Below the pieces are notes generated by a model. The model saw only the letters and a program-made list of their open reading frames with translations, did no database searches and was not told the origin of the DNA. 11,534 nt of DNA from an uncultured Treponema sp. (GTDB lineage: Bacteria; Spirochaetota; Spirochaetia; Treponematales; Treponemataceae), in assembly GCA_905372205.1 (NCBI GenBank), contig CAJPOH010000007.1:1-11534 (forward strand). Direction: 5' to 3'. Made by a program: the position numbers and the translations under genes. Below, piece after piece: positions 1 to 6,595 of this stretch (positions within the stretch are counted from its first letter, which is position 1; each line of letters begins with the position of its first letter).

Positions 1-1
1 G

Positions 2-40
2 TAGATAAGCTCCTAGTACACCCCATTAGTCGCTTATCTA
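2..40. repeat. 9-bp inverted repeat at the window edge
   Basis: TAGATAAGC (2-10) and GCTTATCTA (32-40) are perfect inverted copies around a 21-base loop. No T-run follows, so it is not a typical intrinsic terminator. It may be the end of a feature lying to the left. One forward frame is open from base 1 to a stop at 79-81, but 26 residues with no recognisable similarity are too few to call a gene end. Confidence 0.4.
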
Positions 41-136
41 TGCGATACAACAGTTGTAGTTATTCAAAAGTTACAAAATAAACTAGTAATATTTTGAAAA
101 TTACAAACTGTTAGAATTTAATATGAATTCACCTAC

Positions 137-166
137 TTGCATTTTATTACTATAATAATATAGAAT
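137..166 (+). promoter_or_regulatory. possible promoter of the tRNA-Val gene
   Basis: TTGCAT (137-142) could be a -35 box. The stretch at 159-166 offers TATAGA (spacer 16) or TAGAAT (spacer 18) as a -10 box, which puts the start of transcription a few bases before the tRNA 5' end at 179. The region is AT-rich and other TATAAT-like words exist (151-156), so the exact boxes are uncertain. Confidence 0.35.
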
Positions 167-178
167 GCTCAAGGAGTT

Positions 179-250
179 GGGCGGTTAACTCAGTGGTAGA
201 GTGTTACCTTCACACGGTAGAAGTCGGCAGTTCAAACCTGCCACCGCCCA
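179..250 (+). tRNA. tRNA-Val (anticodon CAC)
   Basis: The 72 bases fold into a full cloverleaf. The acceptor stem is GGGCGGT (179-185) with ACCGCCC (243-249) and discriminator A250. The D stem is ACTC (188-191) with GAGT (199-202). The anticodon stem is TTACC (204-208) with GGTAG (216-220), including one G-T pair. The T stem is GGCAG (226-230) with CTGCC (238-242) around the loop TTCAAAC. The seven-base anticodon loop 209-215 places CAC at 211-213, which reads GUG valine codons. CCA is not encoded, so it would be added after transcription. A terminator follows directly, so this looks like a single-gene unit. Confidence 0.96.
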
Positions 251-258
251 GTTTTCAG

Positions 259-296
259 ATCCTTTTGTGCAAAGATTGTGCAAAAGGATTTTTTTT
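259..296 (+). terminator. intrinsic terminator after tRNA-Val
   Basis: ATCCTTTTG (259-267) pairs perfectly with CAAAAGGAT (281-289) over a 13-base loop, and the stem runs directly into eight T residues (289-296). It lies 9 bases after the tRNA end and separates it from selD. Confidence 0.88.
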
Positions 297-359
297 AAGG
301 GCTTGCTGATTACTTGTGATCTTATGAATTGATCATAGGATTTCTTAACCTACAAAGTG

Positions 360-1451
360 ATGGATATGACCGCTATAAAAGAAAAAGAATTTGATCTTTT
401 GCATTCTAGTCGGCACTCAGGCTGAGGGGCTAAGCTAGGTGCAGTTGCACTAAATGATCTTTTAAGAAATTTCACTGTTCTCTCTGATCCTTCTTTGGTG
501 GTAGGTTTTGACACTTCCGATGACGCTGCTGTCTATAAAATCAATGAGCAAGTAGCTTTAATATTCACAATGGATTTTTTCCCACCGATAACTGGAAATG
601 CTTACATGTTTGGGCAGATAGCTGCAGCAAATGCTTTAAGTGATGTTTATGCAATGGGGGGAGATCCGCGTCTTGCTCTCAATCTTTTTTGTTTTCCTAC
701 TTGCATGCCAACTTCTATGGCAAGTGAGATATTGCGTGGCGGTTTTGACAAAGTAAGAGAAGCAGGTTGTGTTTTATGTGGAGGACACACAATCAATGAT
801 GACATTCCTAAATATGGGCTTGCGGTTAATGGCTTTGTGCATCCAAATAAGATATTAAGAAACTCAACTGCAAAAGTAGGAGATGTGCTTATCTTAACAA
901 AGCCTATAGGCTCAGGTGTTCTTACAACTGCTGCAAAAGGTGGTCTTGTTACTGAAAAAGAAATTGAAAATATCTATAAAACAATGGCATTCTTAAACAA
1001 AACGGCAAAAGATGAAATGGTAAAACATGAGGTGAATGCTTGCACAGATATAACAGGTTTTGGCTTATTGGGGCATTGCTATGAAATGGCAAGAAGTGCA
1101 AATGTAAACATAGAAATAAGTGCATCCAGTGTTCCAATTTTTCAAGATGCTTTAGAGTATGCTCGTATGGGTATATTAGCGGCTGGAGTTTATGAGAATT
1201 CAAAATTTGTAGGGGACGCTGTTAGTTTTAATGCAGTGGCTCAGGAAGTGCAGGATGTGCTTTTTGATCCACAAACATCAGGTGGACTTCTCATTTCAGT
1301 TGCAAAAGAAAAAGCTAAAAGTTTGTATGAAGATTTGAATCTAGCTCTTTCAAATACTATTTGTGGAAAACCCTGTATTATAGGCAGAGTTGTAGAAAGA
1401 ACGGAACAAAACACACCTTTTTTAATTGTAGAAAATAGTATAGACTTCTAA
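360..1451 (+). CDS. selD: Selenide, water dikinase (selenophosphate synthase), selenocysteine-containing
   Basis: SelD makes selenophosphate from selenide and ATP. Selenophosphate is the selenium donor for Sec-tRNA and for selenouridine in tRNA. Reading from ATG 360 gives 363 residues, with a TGA at 423-425 as codon 22 in the context HSG-U-GAKLG. This is the catalytic Cys17 position of E. coli SelD, followed by the essential lysine (here Lys25). A hairpin after the TGA supports recoding. Further family motifs are DDAAVY (Asp54, Asp55), the DFF segment (Asp72), ANALSDVYAMGG (around 88-100), GGHT (141-144), DITGFGLLGH (230-239) and DPQTSGG (303-309). ATG 366 is an alternative in-frame start; neither has a clear Shine-Dalgarno. 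A gene caller that stops at TGA would start at GTG 495 and lose the active site. The next gene lies 6 bases downstream, suggesting co-transcription. Confidence 0.95.
423..453 (+). promoter_or_regulatory. bacterial SECIS-like element in selD
   Basis: Directly after the TGA (423-425) the message can form a hairpin. G439-C450, T440-A449, G441-C448 and C442-G447 pair, with A443-T446 or an AGTT loop at the tip and G438-T451 as a wobble extension. The GU in the tip lies 18-21 bases after the TGA. Bacterial SECIS elements bound by SelB have a short hairpin at about this distance with G or GU in the apical loop, and the GGTGCAG...GCAC core resembles the E. coli fdhF element as I recall it. The pairing is seen; the SelB role is inferred. 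Confidence 0.75.
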
Positions 1452-1457
1452 CCACCT

Positions 1458-1808
1458 ATGAAAGAAAATCTTAAAGCAATAAAACTCTTAGATGTTCTCG
1501 TGTTTGCGATTGTTGTGTTTTTTACACTGTTTTCATTTTTAGCAATATATTCTAATAGAGACGAAGCGTTTAGTGTTTTAATTAAATCTCAAGAAAAAGA
1601 ATGGATATATCCATTAGATATGGACATTGATGTTGATATTCCTGGTAAATTAGGGGAAACAAAGATTAGAATTAAAAATAATGAAGTTAGCATTATTTAT
1701 TCTCCATGTCCACATAAAACTTGCGTTCAGGCTTCTCCATTAAAAAAGGTTGGAGATTGGAATGCATGCTTACCAAATCAAGTATTTGTATATATCAAAA
1801 AAAAATAG
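1458..1808 (+). CDS. NusG domain II-containing small membrane-anchored protein
   Basis: This is a 116-residue protein. One hydrophobic segment (about residues 10-31) probably anchors it in the inner membrane with the rest outside the cytoplasm. A NusG-domain-II (DUF1312-like) module covers about 55-114. It shows the family's cysteine pattern: SPCPHKTC (Cys84, Cys89), then a third cysteine in NACLPN (Cys104), with the typical alternating strand IRIKNNEVSII before it. The family's biochemical role is not established. The spaced cysteines suggest a redox or metal-binding job, which is inference. The start is 6 bases after the selD stop with no clear Shine-Dalgarno, so translation may be coupled. 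A probable terminator overlaps its stop codon, making selD and this gene a two-gene unit. Confidence 0.85.
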   Translation: MKENLKAIKLLDVLVFAIVVFFTLFSFLAIYSNRDEAFSVLIKSQEKEWIYPLDMDIDVDIPGKLGETKIRIKNNEVSIIYSPCPHKTCVQASPLKKVGDWNACLPNQVFVYIKKK

Positions 1809-1840
1809 ATTTAATTATGTTTGAAATCTATTTAATTTTT
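1803..1840 (+). terminator. probable intrinsic terminator of the selD unit
   Basis: AAATAGATTT (1803-1812) and AAATCTATTT (1824-1833) form a perfect 10-bp stem around an 11-base loop, followed by AATTTTT. The stem includes the TAG stop of the preceding gene (1806-1808). It is AT-only apart from two G-C pairs, so it is weaker than the tRNA terminator. A-runs on the left side mean it could also work in the other direction. Confidence 0.6.
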
Positions 1841-1945
1841 CATTATTTAGACGTATTGATTATATAAAAATGTCTTGGTTTTAAGAAAATTCATAATTTT
1901 GCCGTTACTCATATATTGATAACTCTTATGTTTGGAGGGAGAAAT

Positions 1946-2839
1946 ATGACTAAGAAGATGTTTTGTTTTGTTGTTGTTGCTGCTGCCGTGCTTGCTTTTT
2001 CGTTTTTTACTTGCAAAACAACAGATGCAAGTGCAAAACCTACAGAAAATAGTAAAGGTGGCTTTAGCATTGGAAAACTTGAATGGGTTATTGACCAAGT
2101 TGAGCCTACCTTTTGGGCAAAGCCATTAAAAATAAGCAATAAAATGTTTATCAGTTTTTCGCTTGAATACAAAGGTAAGTTTGATTTAGGGGTTGTAGAA
2201 AGCTTGGTAATAGATTCTCCTAATGATTATTACATCATAGAAGGTGAAGATATTCAAAAAGTGATTGAAGTTGACAAAGAGACAATAAATTGCAAGCGTC
2301 TTCCTTGTGGCAAAGGAGAAGGAAGGGTTGGCTTGGGCGAATGGGTAATTACTATCACACTAAAAAACGGAGAAAAGATTGTGAAAACTCCGATAATCAA
2401 TGGTTTTCAGAACATGGAAATTGATAAAAAAGCCAGCACAAAATATATAGTACCACAAGCAAAGTTTAAAAATGAAATATCTGCTTTAGCTATTCCTAAA
2501 ATTAAATCTGTTTCTCGTGATGAAGATTCTATTGAAGTATTCTTTAGTATTTCTGATTCAAGGGTGAAGAACGGTTATTTTTGGTTTGATGTTCCAGGAG
2601 AAAAACATTATAGAGATGCTGGATCTATGGTTGATGGAAAAGGAAATCCTGTCAATGGTTGCAGAAAATTTAGCATAGATGGAAGTATGTGTCGCTATAT
2701 TTTGCGACGTGATGCAGACAATGCTGAATGGTTTGACAAAGCTACTGCTTGTTGTTTTGTAGTTTCTGAAGTGAATAGAGTGGTTGACCCTTGGAATGAA
2801 CGTATCAGAAGCATAAGCTCATTGGTGAAGATTGAATAG
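1946..2839 (+). CDS. Putative treponemal lipoprotein, function unknown
   Basis: The 297-residue protein starts at ATG 1946, chosen because GGAGGG (1934-1939) lies 6 bases upstream. TTG 1916 and ATG 1928 are in frame but have no such site. The N-terminus is a lysine pair followed by a hydrophobic core and then SFFTC, with Cys23 as the likely lipidated residue. This lipobox is loose by E. coli rules, but spirochaetes tolerate looser ones, so lipid attachment is plausible rather than certain. The mature part has no domain I recognise. It carries several cysteines (for example Cys at CKRLPC, GCRKF, SMCRY, ATACCF), unusual for a secreted protein and compatible with disulfides. It likely sits in the periplasm or on a membrane face. 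The methyltransferase gene follows 10 bases later. Confidence 0.82.
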   Translation: MTKKMFCFVVVAAAVLAFSFFTCKTTDASAKPTENSKGGFSIGKLEWVIDQVEPTFWAKPLKISNKMFISFSLEYKGKFDLGVVESLVIDSPNDYYIIEGEDIQKVIEVDKETINCKRLPCGKGEGRVGLGEWVITITLKNGEKIVKTPIINGFQNMEIDKKASTKYIVPQAKFKNEISALAIPKIKSVSRDEDSIEVFFSISDSRVKNGYFWFDVPGEKHYRDAGSMVDGKGNPVNGCRKFSIDGSMCRYILRRDADNAEWFDKATACCFVVSEVNRVVDPWNERIRSISSLVKIE

Positions 2840-2849
2840 GAATCAATAG

Positions 2850-3524
2850 ATGAGTGAAGATAAAACAAGTAATACGTTCTATAAAAAGCTTAAGAAGCAA
2901 TCTTCTTTATATGATGATTTTGTGGCAGGTAGAACTTGGTTTTCTAGGCTTTTTAATAGGATTTTTTGGCATGATACAAGTTTACTTACCGAAGCCAGAT
3001 CGACGCTTGAAATGATTCCTAAAGACTTTAGTGGAAAAATGCTTGATGTTCCCTGTGGCACAGGTATTTTCACTAAAGACTTATATTTAAATATGAAGAA
3101 AGCTCAAATCATAGCTCTCGATTATTCACAACAAATGATAGAGAAGTTTAAGCTAGCTCTTGAAGGGCAAGAGTGTAACCATATTAGTTTCGTGCAAGGT
3201 GATGTTGGTGCTTTAGAGTATGAAGATGCAAGCTTTGATTTGGTGCTTTGTATGAATGGCTATCAATGTTTTCCTGATAAGGATAAGGCATTGAGTGAGA
3301 TTAAGCGTGTTCTAAAAACTGATGGACTTCTTGTTGGATGCACATATGTTAAAGGTGTGTATGCTTCTAGTGATTTTTTAGTTAGCATATATGACAAAAA
3401 AGGAATTATGTCAGGTCCACATGAAAATGAGGCAGAGCTTAAAGAACATTTTAGTAGATATTTCACTCTTTCAAAATATGTTCCATATAAAAATACAGTC
3501 AGTTTCACTTGTATAAAAAAATAA
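2850..3524 (+). CDS. Class I SAM-dependent methyltransferase (Methyltransf_11/UbiE-like)
   Basis: This is a 224-residue cytoplasmic enzyme with a Rossmann-type SAM-binding fold. Motif I is MLDVPCGTG (64-72). The acidic end of the second strand appears in IIALDYSQQM. A QGDVGALEYEDASFDLV stretch is motif II/III-like, and IKRVLKTDGLLVG is the post-motif helix and strand typical of UbiE-like enzymes. The substrate cannot be told from sequence: quinone, tRNA or a small molecule are all possible. A Shine-Dalgarno AGGAA (2838-2842) overlaps the stop of the lipoprotein gene, with a 7-base spacer to ATG 2850. This points to coupled expression with that gene and, 21 bases on, with the TtcA-like gene. 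Confidence 0.9.
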   Translation: MSEDKTSNTFYKKLKKQSSLYDDFVAGRTWFSRLFNRIFWHDTSLLTEARSTLEMIPKDFSGKMLDVPCGTGIFTKDLYLNMKKAQIIALDYSQQMIEKFKLALEGQECNHISFVQGDVGALEYEDASFDLVLCMNGYQCFPDKDKALSEIKRVLKTDGLLVGCTYVKGVYASSDFLVSIYDKKGIMSGPHENEAELKEHFSRYFTLSKYVPYKNTVSFTCIKK

Positions 3525-3545
3525 ATCTAGACTAACCCTTTCAAT

Positions 3546-4253
3546 ATGGGAAATCCTGCAATATTTAGTTTAATAGATAGAGCTATTAGCGATTACTCAA
3601 TGATTCAAAGAGGCGATAGAATATTGCTTGCAGCTTCTGGTGGTAAGGACTCAACTGTTATGGCAGAATATTTTTATAACAGAAAAAAGAGAAAGTCTTG
3701 CGATTTTGAAGTGAAGGCATTCCACGTTGCAACAAATATTTCCCCTAGCTTTCCTCACATCTTAAAGGAGAAGTTTGAGGAGTGGGGCATTGACTTAATC
3801 ACAAAAGATGTCGATGTGTTAGGAAGACTTAAAGAAGGAAAAAAAATGAATTGTTGGTTTTGTTCTAATCAACGTCGTCTTGAATTAAGCCTTATAGCAC
3901 AGAAGTTAGGCTATAATAAAATAGCATTAGGTCATCACTTAGATGACATTTTAGAAACACTTCTTATGAATATGTTAAATAAGAAGTCTCTTTTTACCAT
4001 GCCTCCCGTTTTGGTTTTTCAAAAATTTCCTATTACTATTATTCGTCCACTTTGCTTATGCGACACAGCTATTATAGCACGTCATGCAAAAGAAAATGGC
4101 TATCTTTGTTCAACATGTACTTGTGATTATCAAGAAAATTCAGGCAGAAAAGAAGCAAGAAGAAGGCTTTTTAATTTGACTGAAGGGAGTTATGTTCTCA
4201 AACGTAACATGTTTGAAAGTCTAAAAAATATACACAAAGAATATCTTCCCTAA
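3546..4253 (+). CDS. TtcA-like PP-loop ATPase, probable tRNA thiolation protein
   Basis: The family (TtcA/TtuA) activates a tRNA base by adenylation and thiolates it using a [4Fe-4S] cluster. TtcA makes 2-thiocytidine at position 32. The PP-loop SGGKDS is at residues 31-36. The first cluster-ligand pair is CWFC (103-106), followed by the arginine pair typical of TtcA. GHHLDD (129-134) and a following LLMNM segment match the TtcA core. A C-terminal cysteine group CSTCTC (188-193) replaces the single conserved Cys222 region of E. coli TtcA. At 235 residues it is clearly shorter than E. coli TtcA (about 311), with less sequence before the PP-loop and after the last cysteines. It may be a divergent paralogue with another tRNA target. 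No clear Shine-Dalgarno precedes ATG 3546. It is the last gene before a long non-coding gap. Confidence 0.87.
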   Translation: MGNPAIFSLIDRAISDYSMIQRGDRILLAASGGKDSTVMAEYFYNRKKRKSCDFEVKAFHVATNISPSFPHILKEKFEEWGIDLITKDVDVLGRLKEGKKMNCWFCSNQRRLELSLIAQKLGYNKIALGHHLDDILETLLMNMLNKKSLFTMPPVLVFQKFPITIIRPLCLCDTAIIARHAKENGYLCSTCTCDYQENSGRKEARRRLFNLTEGSYVLKRNMFESLKNIHKEYLP

Positions 4254-4290
4254 AAGAACTTTTTCATCTTACCGTATGAGCAATTATTTT

Positions 4291-4328
4291 CTTGCAATAA
4301 ATTGTGAGTGCAAAACATCAATTGCAAG
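4291..4328. repeat. 8-bp inverted repeat after the TtcA-like gene
   Basis: CTTGCAAT (4291-4298) and ATTGCAAG (4321-4328) are perfect inverted copies with a 22-base loop, 38 bases after the stop codon. No T-run follows on the plus strand, so an ordinary intrinsic terminator is not supported. It could stabilise the 3' end of the message. Confidence 0.4.
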
Positions 4329-4360
4329 ACTATATAATTTATATTGAGGTGCTAAATGCT

Positions 4361-4612
4361 TGAATACGATAGCGTTCCTTAAACAGAACACGACTTCGTT
4401 TCTGTACAGAACACGACTTCGTTTCTGTACAGAACACGGACGCGATATAGCGGGGTTTGCACCTCGTTGCTGTACAGAACACGGTCGCGATATAGCGGGG
4501 TTTGCACACCCAATGCTGTACAGAATGGGGTCAGTACATTAGCTAATGTACTGTTTTCACATCCCCTAATGTACCATTATAACATTTGGTAATGTACGCT
4601 TGTAACATTTGC
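4361..4612. repeat. Array of eleven diverged repeat units in a 23-base register
   Basis: Units begin at 4361, 4384, 4407, 4430, 4453 (22 bases), 4475, 4498, 4521, 4544, 4567 and 4590. Units at 4384 and 4407 are identical: they start CAGAACACGACTTCG and end CTGTA. The pairs 4430+4453 and 4475+4498 form a longer composite repeat (45 and 46 bases) that keeps CAGAACACGG at its start and CTGTA at its end, with GCGATATAGCGGGGTTTGCA between. Units at 4544, 4567 and 4590 all start TAATGTAC and share ACAT at the same offset. The 4361 unit is a degenerate relative of the first type. Many units are self-complementary. A 60-residue open frame crosses most of it but has no Shine-Dalgarno and no coding character, so I do not call it a gene. 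Function unknown. Confidence 0.8.
4532..4553. repeat. Perfect 22-bp palindrome
   Basis: CAGTACATTAG followed immediately by CTAATGTACTG is fully self-complementary and is followed by TTTTC. It lies at the junction of the array units at 4521 and 4544, and the TAATGTAC half recurs at 4567 and 4590. It could be a dimer-binding operator, a cruciform site or a weak terminator; the sequence does not decide. Confidence 0.75.
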
Positions 4613-4700
4613 TGACGATGGCTTTTTTGTGGAATGATACAATAAAAGGGTAGTGGATGTTTCTAAGCAAACAAATTCAATTTTTCATTTTTGATATCCA

Positions 4701-4729
4701 TTGCAGTTATAGAATAAGTCTAATATAAT
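4701..4729 (+). promoter_or_regulatory. sigma70-type promoter of the cdaA operon
   Basis: TTGCAG (4701-4706) and TATAAT (4724-4729) are separated by exactly 17 bases, a near-consensus housekeeping promoter. It would give a leader of about 55 bases before ATG 4792. The 88 bases between the repeat array and this promoter (4613-4700) show nothing else I can support. Confidence 0.75.
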
Positions 4730-4791
4730 ACAGTATCTTAAAAATCTTCTTTTTTTTAGCCACTTACAGCAGTTGTGCCTTTGAGGAAGTT

Positions 4792-5616
4792 ATGGAAATA
4801 CTTAGAACAATATCGCATTTTTATTTATTGTATGCAAGAGCTTTTGTTGAAATTGTAGTAATCTCTTTTTTGCTATATCAATTATATAAGATACTGGAAA
4901 AGCAGATTATGTCGTTGATACGGGGTGGGTTATCAATAGTGGTGATTTACACTGTCGCATACGTTTTTAGGCTAACCACATTGTTGTGGATAATACATGC
5001 AGTAGCTCCAGGATTTATTATTGCTGTGGCCATTGTTTTTCAACCAGAAATGCGAAAGATATTCTTAAAAATAGGGCAACATAATTGGTTCTCTTTTGGA
5101 AAAAAGACTTCTAATACTCAAGTCGATTCTGTTTTAACAGCGGCAGAGCTTTTATCAGAAGATAAGCGTGGTATGCTGGTTATATTCTTGAGAAATAATA
5201 ACCTACAAGACATAATTGAAACAGGCACAATTCTTAATGCAGATTTAACAGCTAGCTTACTTGTAACAATATTTAAGTTTGACACTCCATTGCATGATGG
5301 AGCTACTATTGTTAGAAATGATAAAATTATTTCAGCAGGTTGTTTTTTACCTCTTTCGGAACAACAAGATATAAAAAAAAGCTTTGGAACTAGGCATAGA
5401 GCTTCACTTGGAATTACAGAGCAATCTGATGCAATTGTTTTGGTTGTTTCTGAAGAAACTGGTGCTTTAAGCCTTGCTTATGATTCTAATCTATATTACG
5501 ACTTAAATAGAAAGGAAATTATTGAAAGGCTAGAACGTCTTTTGAATATTAAGGCTTTTGATGCATCAAATGAAGTAATAGAAAATGTAGTGGAGGAACG
5601 CCTTGAAAAACTATAG
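4792..5616 (+). CDS. cdaA: Diadenylate cyclase CdaA (c-di-AMP synthase, membrane-bound)
   Basis: CdaA condenses two ATP into cyclic di-AMP, a messenger that controls potassium, osmotic balance and cell-wall homeostasis. The 274 residues begin with three hydrophobic helices (about 12-30, 37-57 and 60-82), as in the CdaA/YbbP class. A DAC (DisA_N) domain follows at about 85-240. The two catalytic motifs are intact: DGA at 169-171 within FDTPLHDGA, and RHR at 201-203 within GTRHRAS. Length matches the family. Shine-Dalgarno GAGGAA (4783-4788) lies 3 bases before ATG 4792, with a strong promoter upstream. The last 14 bases overlap cdaR, whose product is the membrane regulator of this enzyme in Firmicutes. 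Confidence 0.96.
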   Translation: MEILRTISHFYLLYARAFVEIVVISFLLYQLYKILEKQIMSLIRGGLSIVVIYTVAYVFRLTTLLWIIHAVAPGFIIAVAIVFQPEMRKIFLKIGQHNWFSFGKKTSNTQVDSVLTAAELLSEDKRGMLVIFLRNNNLQDIIETGTILNADLTASLLVTIFKFDTPLHDGATIVRNDKIISAGCFLPLSEQQDIKKSFGTRHRASLGITEQSDAIVLVVSEETGALSLAYDSNLYYDLNRKEIIERLERLLNIKAFDASNEVIENVVEERLEKL

Positions 5617-6595
5617 AGAAAGTAAAGTGGTTAGGAATTTTATAGAAAGCATTACTCATAACTGGCTAGCTAAGGTTGCTTGTATAATATTAGCAATAAT
5701 TATTGTTCAAATATATAATGCAAGTTTGTTGGAAAAAAGATATTTTTCTGTTCATTTAAGGTATGAATATCCAGATGATTTGGTGGCTAGTAGCCTCTTG
5801 CCTGCAAGTGTTAGGGTTTCTGTGTGGGGCAATAGTTCTATAATCAATTCTATAAGAGATGAAGATATTATCGCATACGTTGACGCTCATCCTTTCACTA
5901 CAGAAGGAGAATATAAAGTTCCTGTAACCTTGCGTAAAAACAATTCTATACTCAACGAAGAATCTTTAGAGCTTCAAGCAGAACCACATGAGATAAAAAT
6001 AAGACTTGAAAGTAAGGTTTTTAAGAGTGTTGATGTGAAACTTGCCACTACAGGTGATCCACCTGAAAACTATGCAGTTACAGAAACACCTATAGAGCCA
6101 ACAAAGGTGAGCATAGTAGGGCCTCGCTCAAGTATCGAGAAAATTGAATCATTGACAACAGAGTTTGTTCAGCTTGATAATCACACATCAGATATTTCAG
6201 GTTATGCTAACTTAATCAATCCTAATCCTTTGGTTTCTGTTGTGGGTGGGGCAAAAATTCAATATACAATCAAAATTAGTGAAAGAGAAATTGAAACAAC
6301 GTATAGAGATATAAGTATTTATATAGCAAATCTAAATAATGAAGCTTTTACTATCACAAATATTTTAGATAAGGGTGAGATAGTTGTGAGTGGAACTAAA
6401 GATTCTCTTAATAATTGGATTAAGCCACCTGATGTTTTATATATTGATTGTGCAAATGTTACAAATGAAGGGGAATGGAATATAGACGTGCAACATAAAG
6501 TTTCAAATAAATTAAAATTTGTGAGAGCCGAACCCAAAAAGGTTTCAATAAATGTTAAGAAAAAAGAGATGCAAGAGAAAGACGAAGACGAATGA
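5603..6595 (+). CDS. cdaR: YbbR-domain protein CdaR, membrane regulator of CdaA
   Basis: The 330-residue protein has a short cytoplasmic N-terminus, one membrane helix (about residues 20-40) and then a chain of beta-rich YbbR-like repeats outside the cytoplasm. Repeat signatures include LPASVRVSVWG, VDVKLATTGDPPENYAV with PTKVSIVGPRSSIEKI, and KGEIVVSGTKDSLNNW. In Firmicutes CdaR binds CdaA and tunes its activity. The start is TTG 5603, chosen because GGAGG (5592-5596) lies 6 bases upstream and inside the cdaA reading frame; no ATG fits. The 14-base overlap with cdaA implies coupled translation and fixed stoichiometry. The C-terminus is a charged tail rich in Lys, Glu and Asp, and its stop overlaps the acpS start. 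Confidence 0.92.
   Translation: MKNYRESKVVRNFIESITHNWLAKVACIILAIIIVQIYNASLLEKRYFSVHLRYEYPDDLVASSLLPASVRVSVWGNSSIINSIRDEDIIAYVDAHPFTTEGEYKVPVTLRKNNSILNEESLELQAEPHEIKIRLESKVFKSVDVKLATTGDPPENYAVTETPIEPTKVSIVGPRSSIEKIESLTTEFVQLDNHTSDISGYANLINPNPLVSVVGGAKIQYTIKISEREIETTYRDISIYIANLNNEAFTITNILDKGEIVVSGTKDSLNNWIKPPDVLYIDCANVTNEGEWNIDVQHKVSNKLKFVRAEPKKVSINVKKKEMQEKDEDE

Noticed and set aside
1..81. 3' end of a gene running in from the left
   Set aside because: Only 26 codons are open, with no recognisable family; the inverted repeat at 2-40 fits non-coding DNA equally well.
4360..4542. A 60-residue open frame over the repeat array
   Set aside because: It is made of repeat units, lacks a Shine-Dalgarno, and its residues simply mirror the DNA repeats. 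Units of 23, 45 and 46 bases do not keep a common frame.
4361..4612. CRISPR array
   Set aside because: There is no constant repeat alternating with unique spacers of similar size, the units are contiguous, and no cas genes are nearby.
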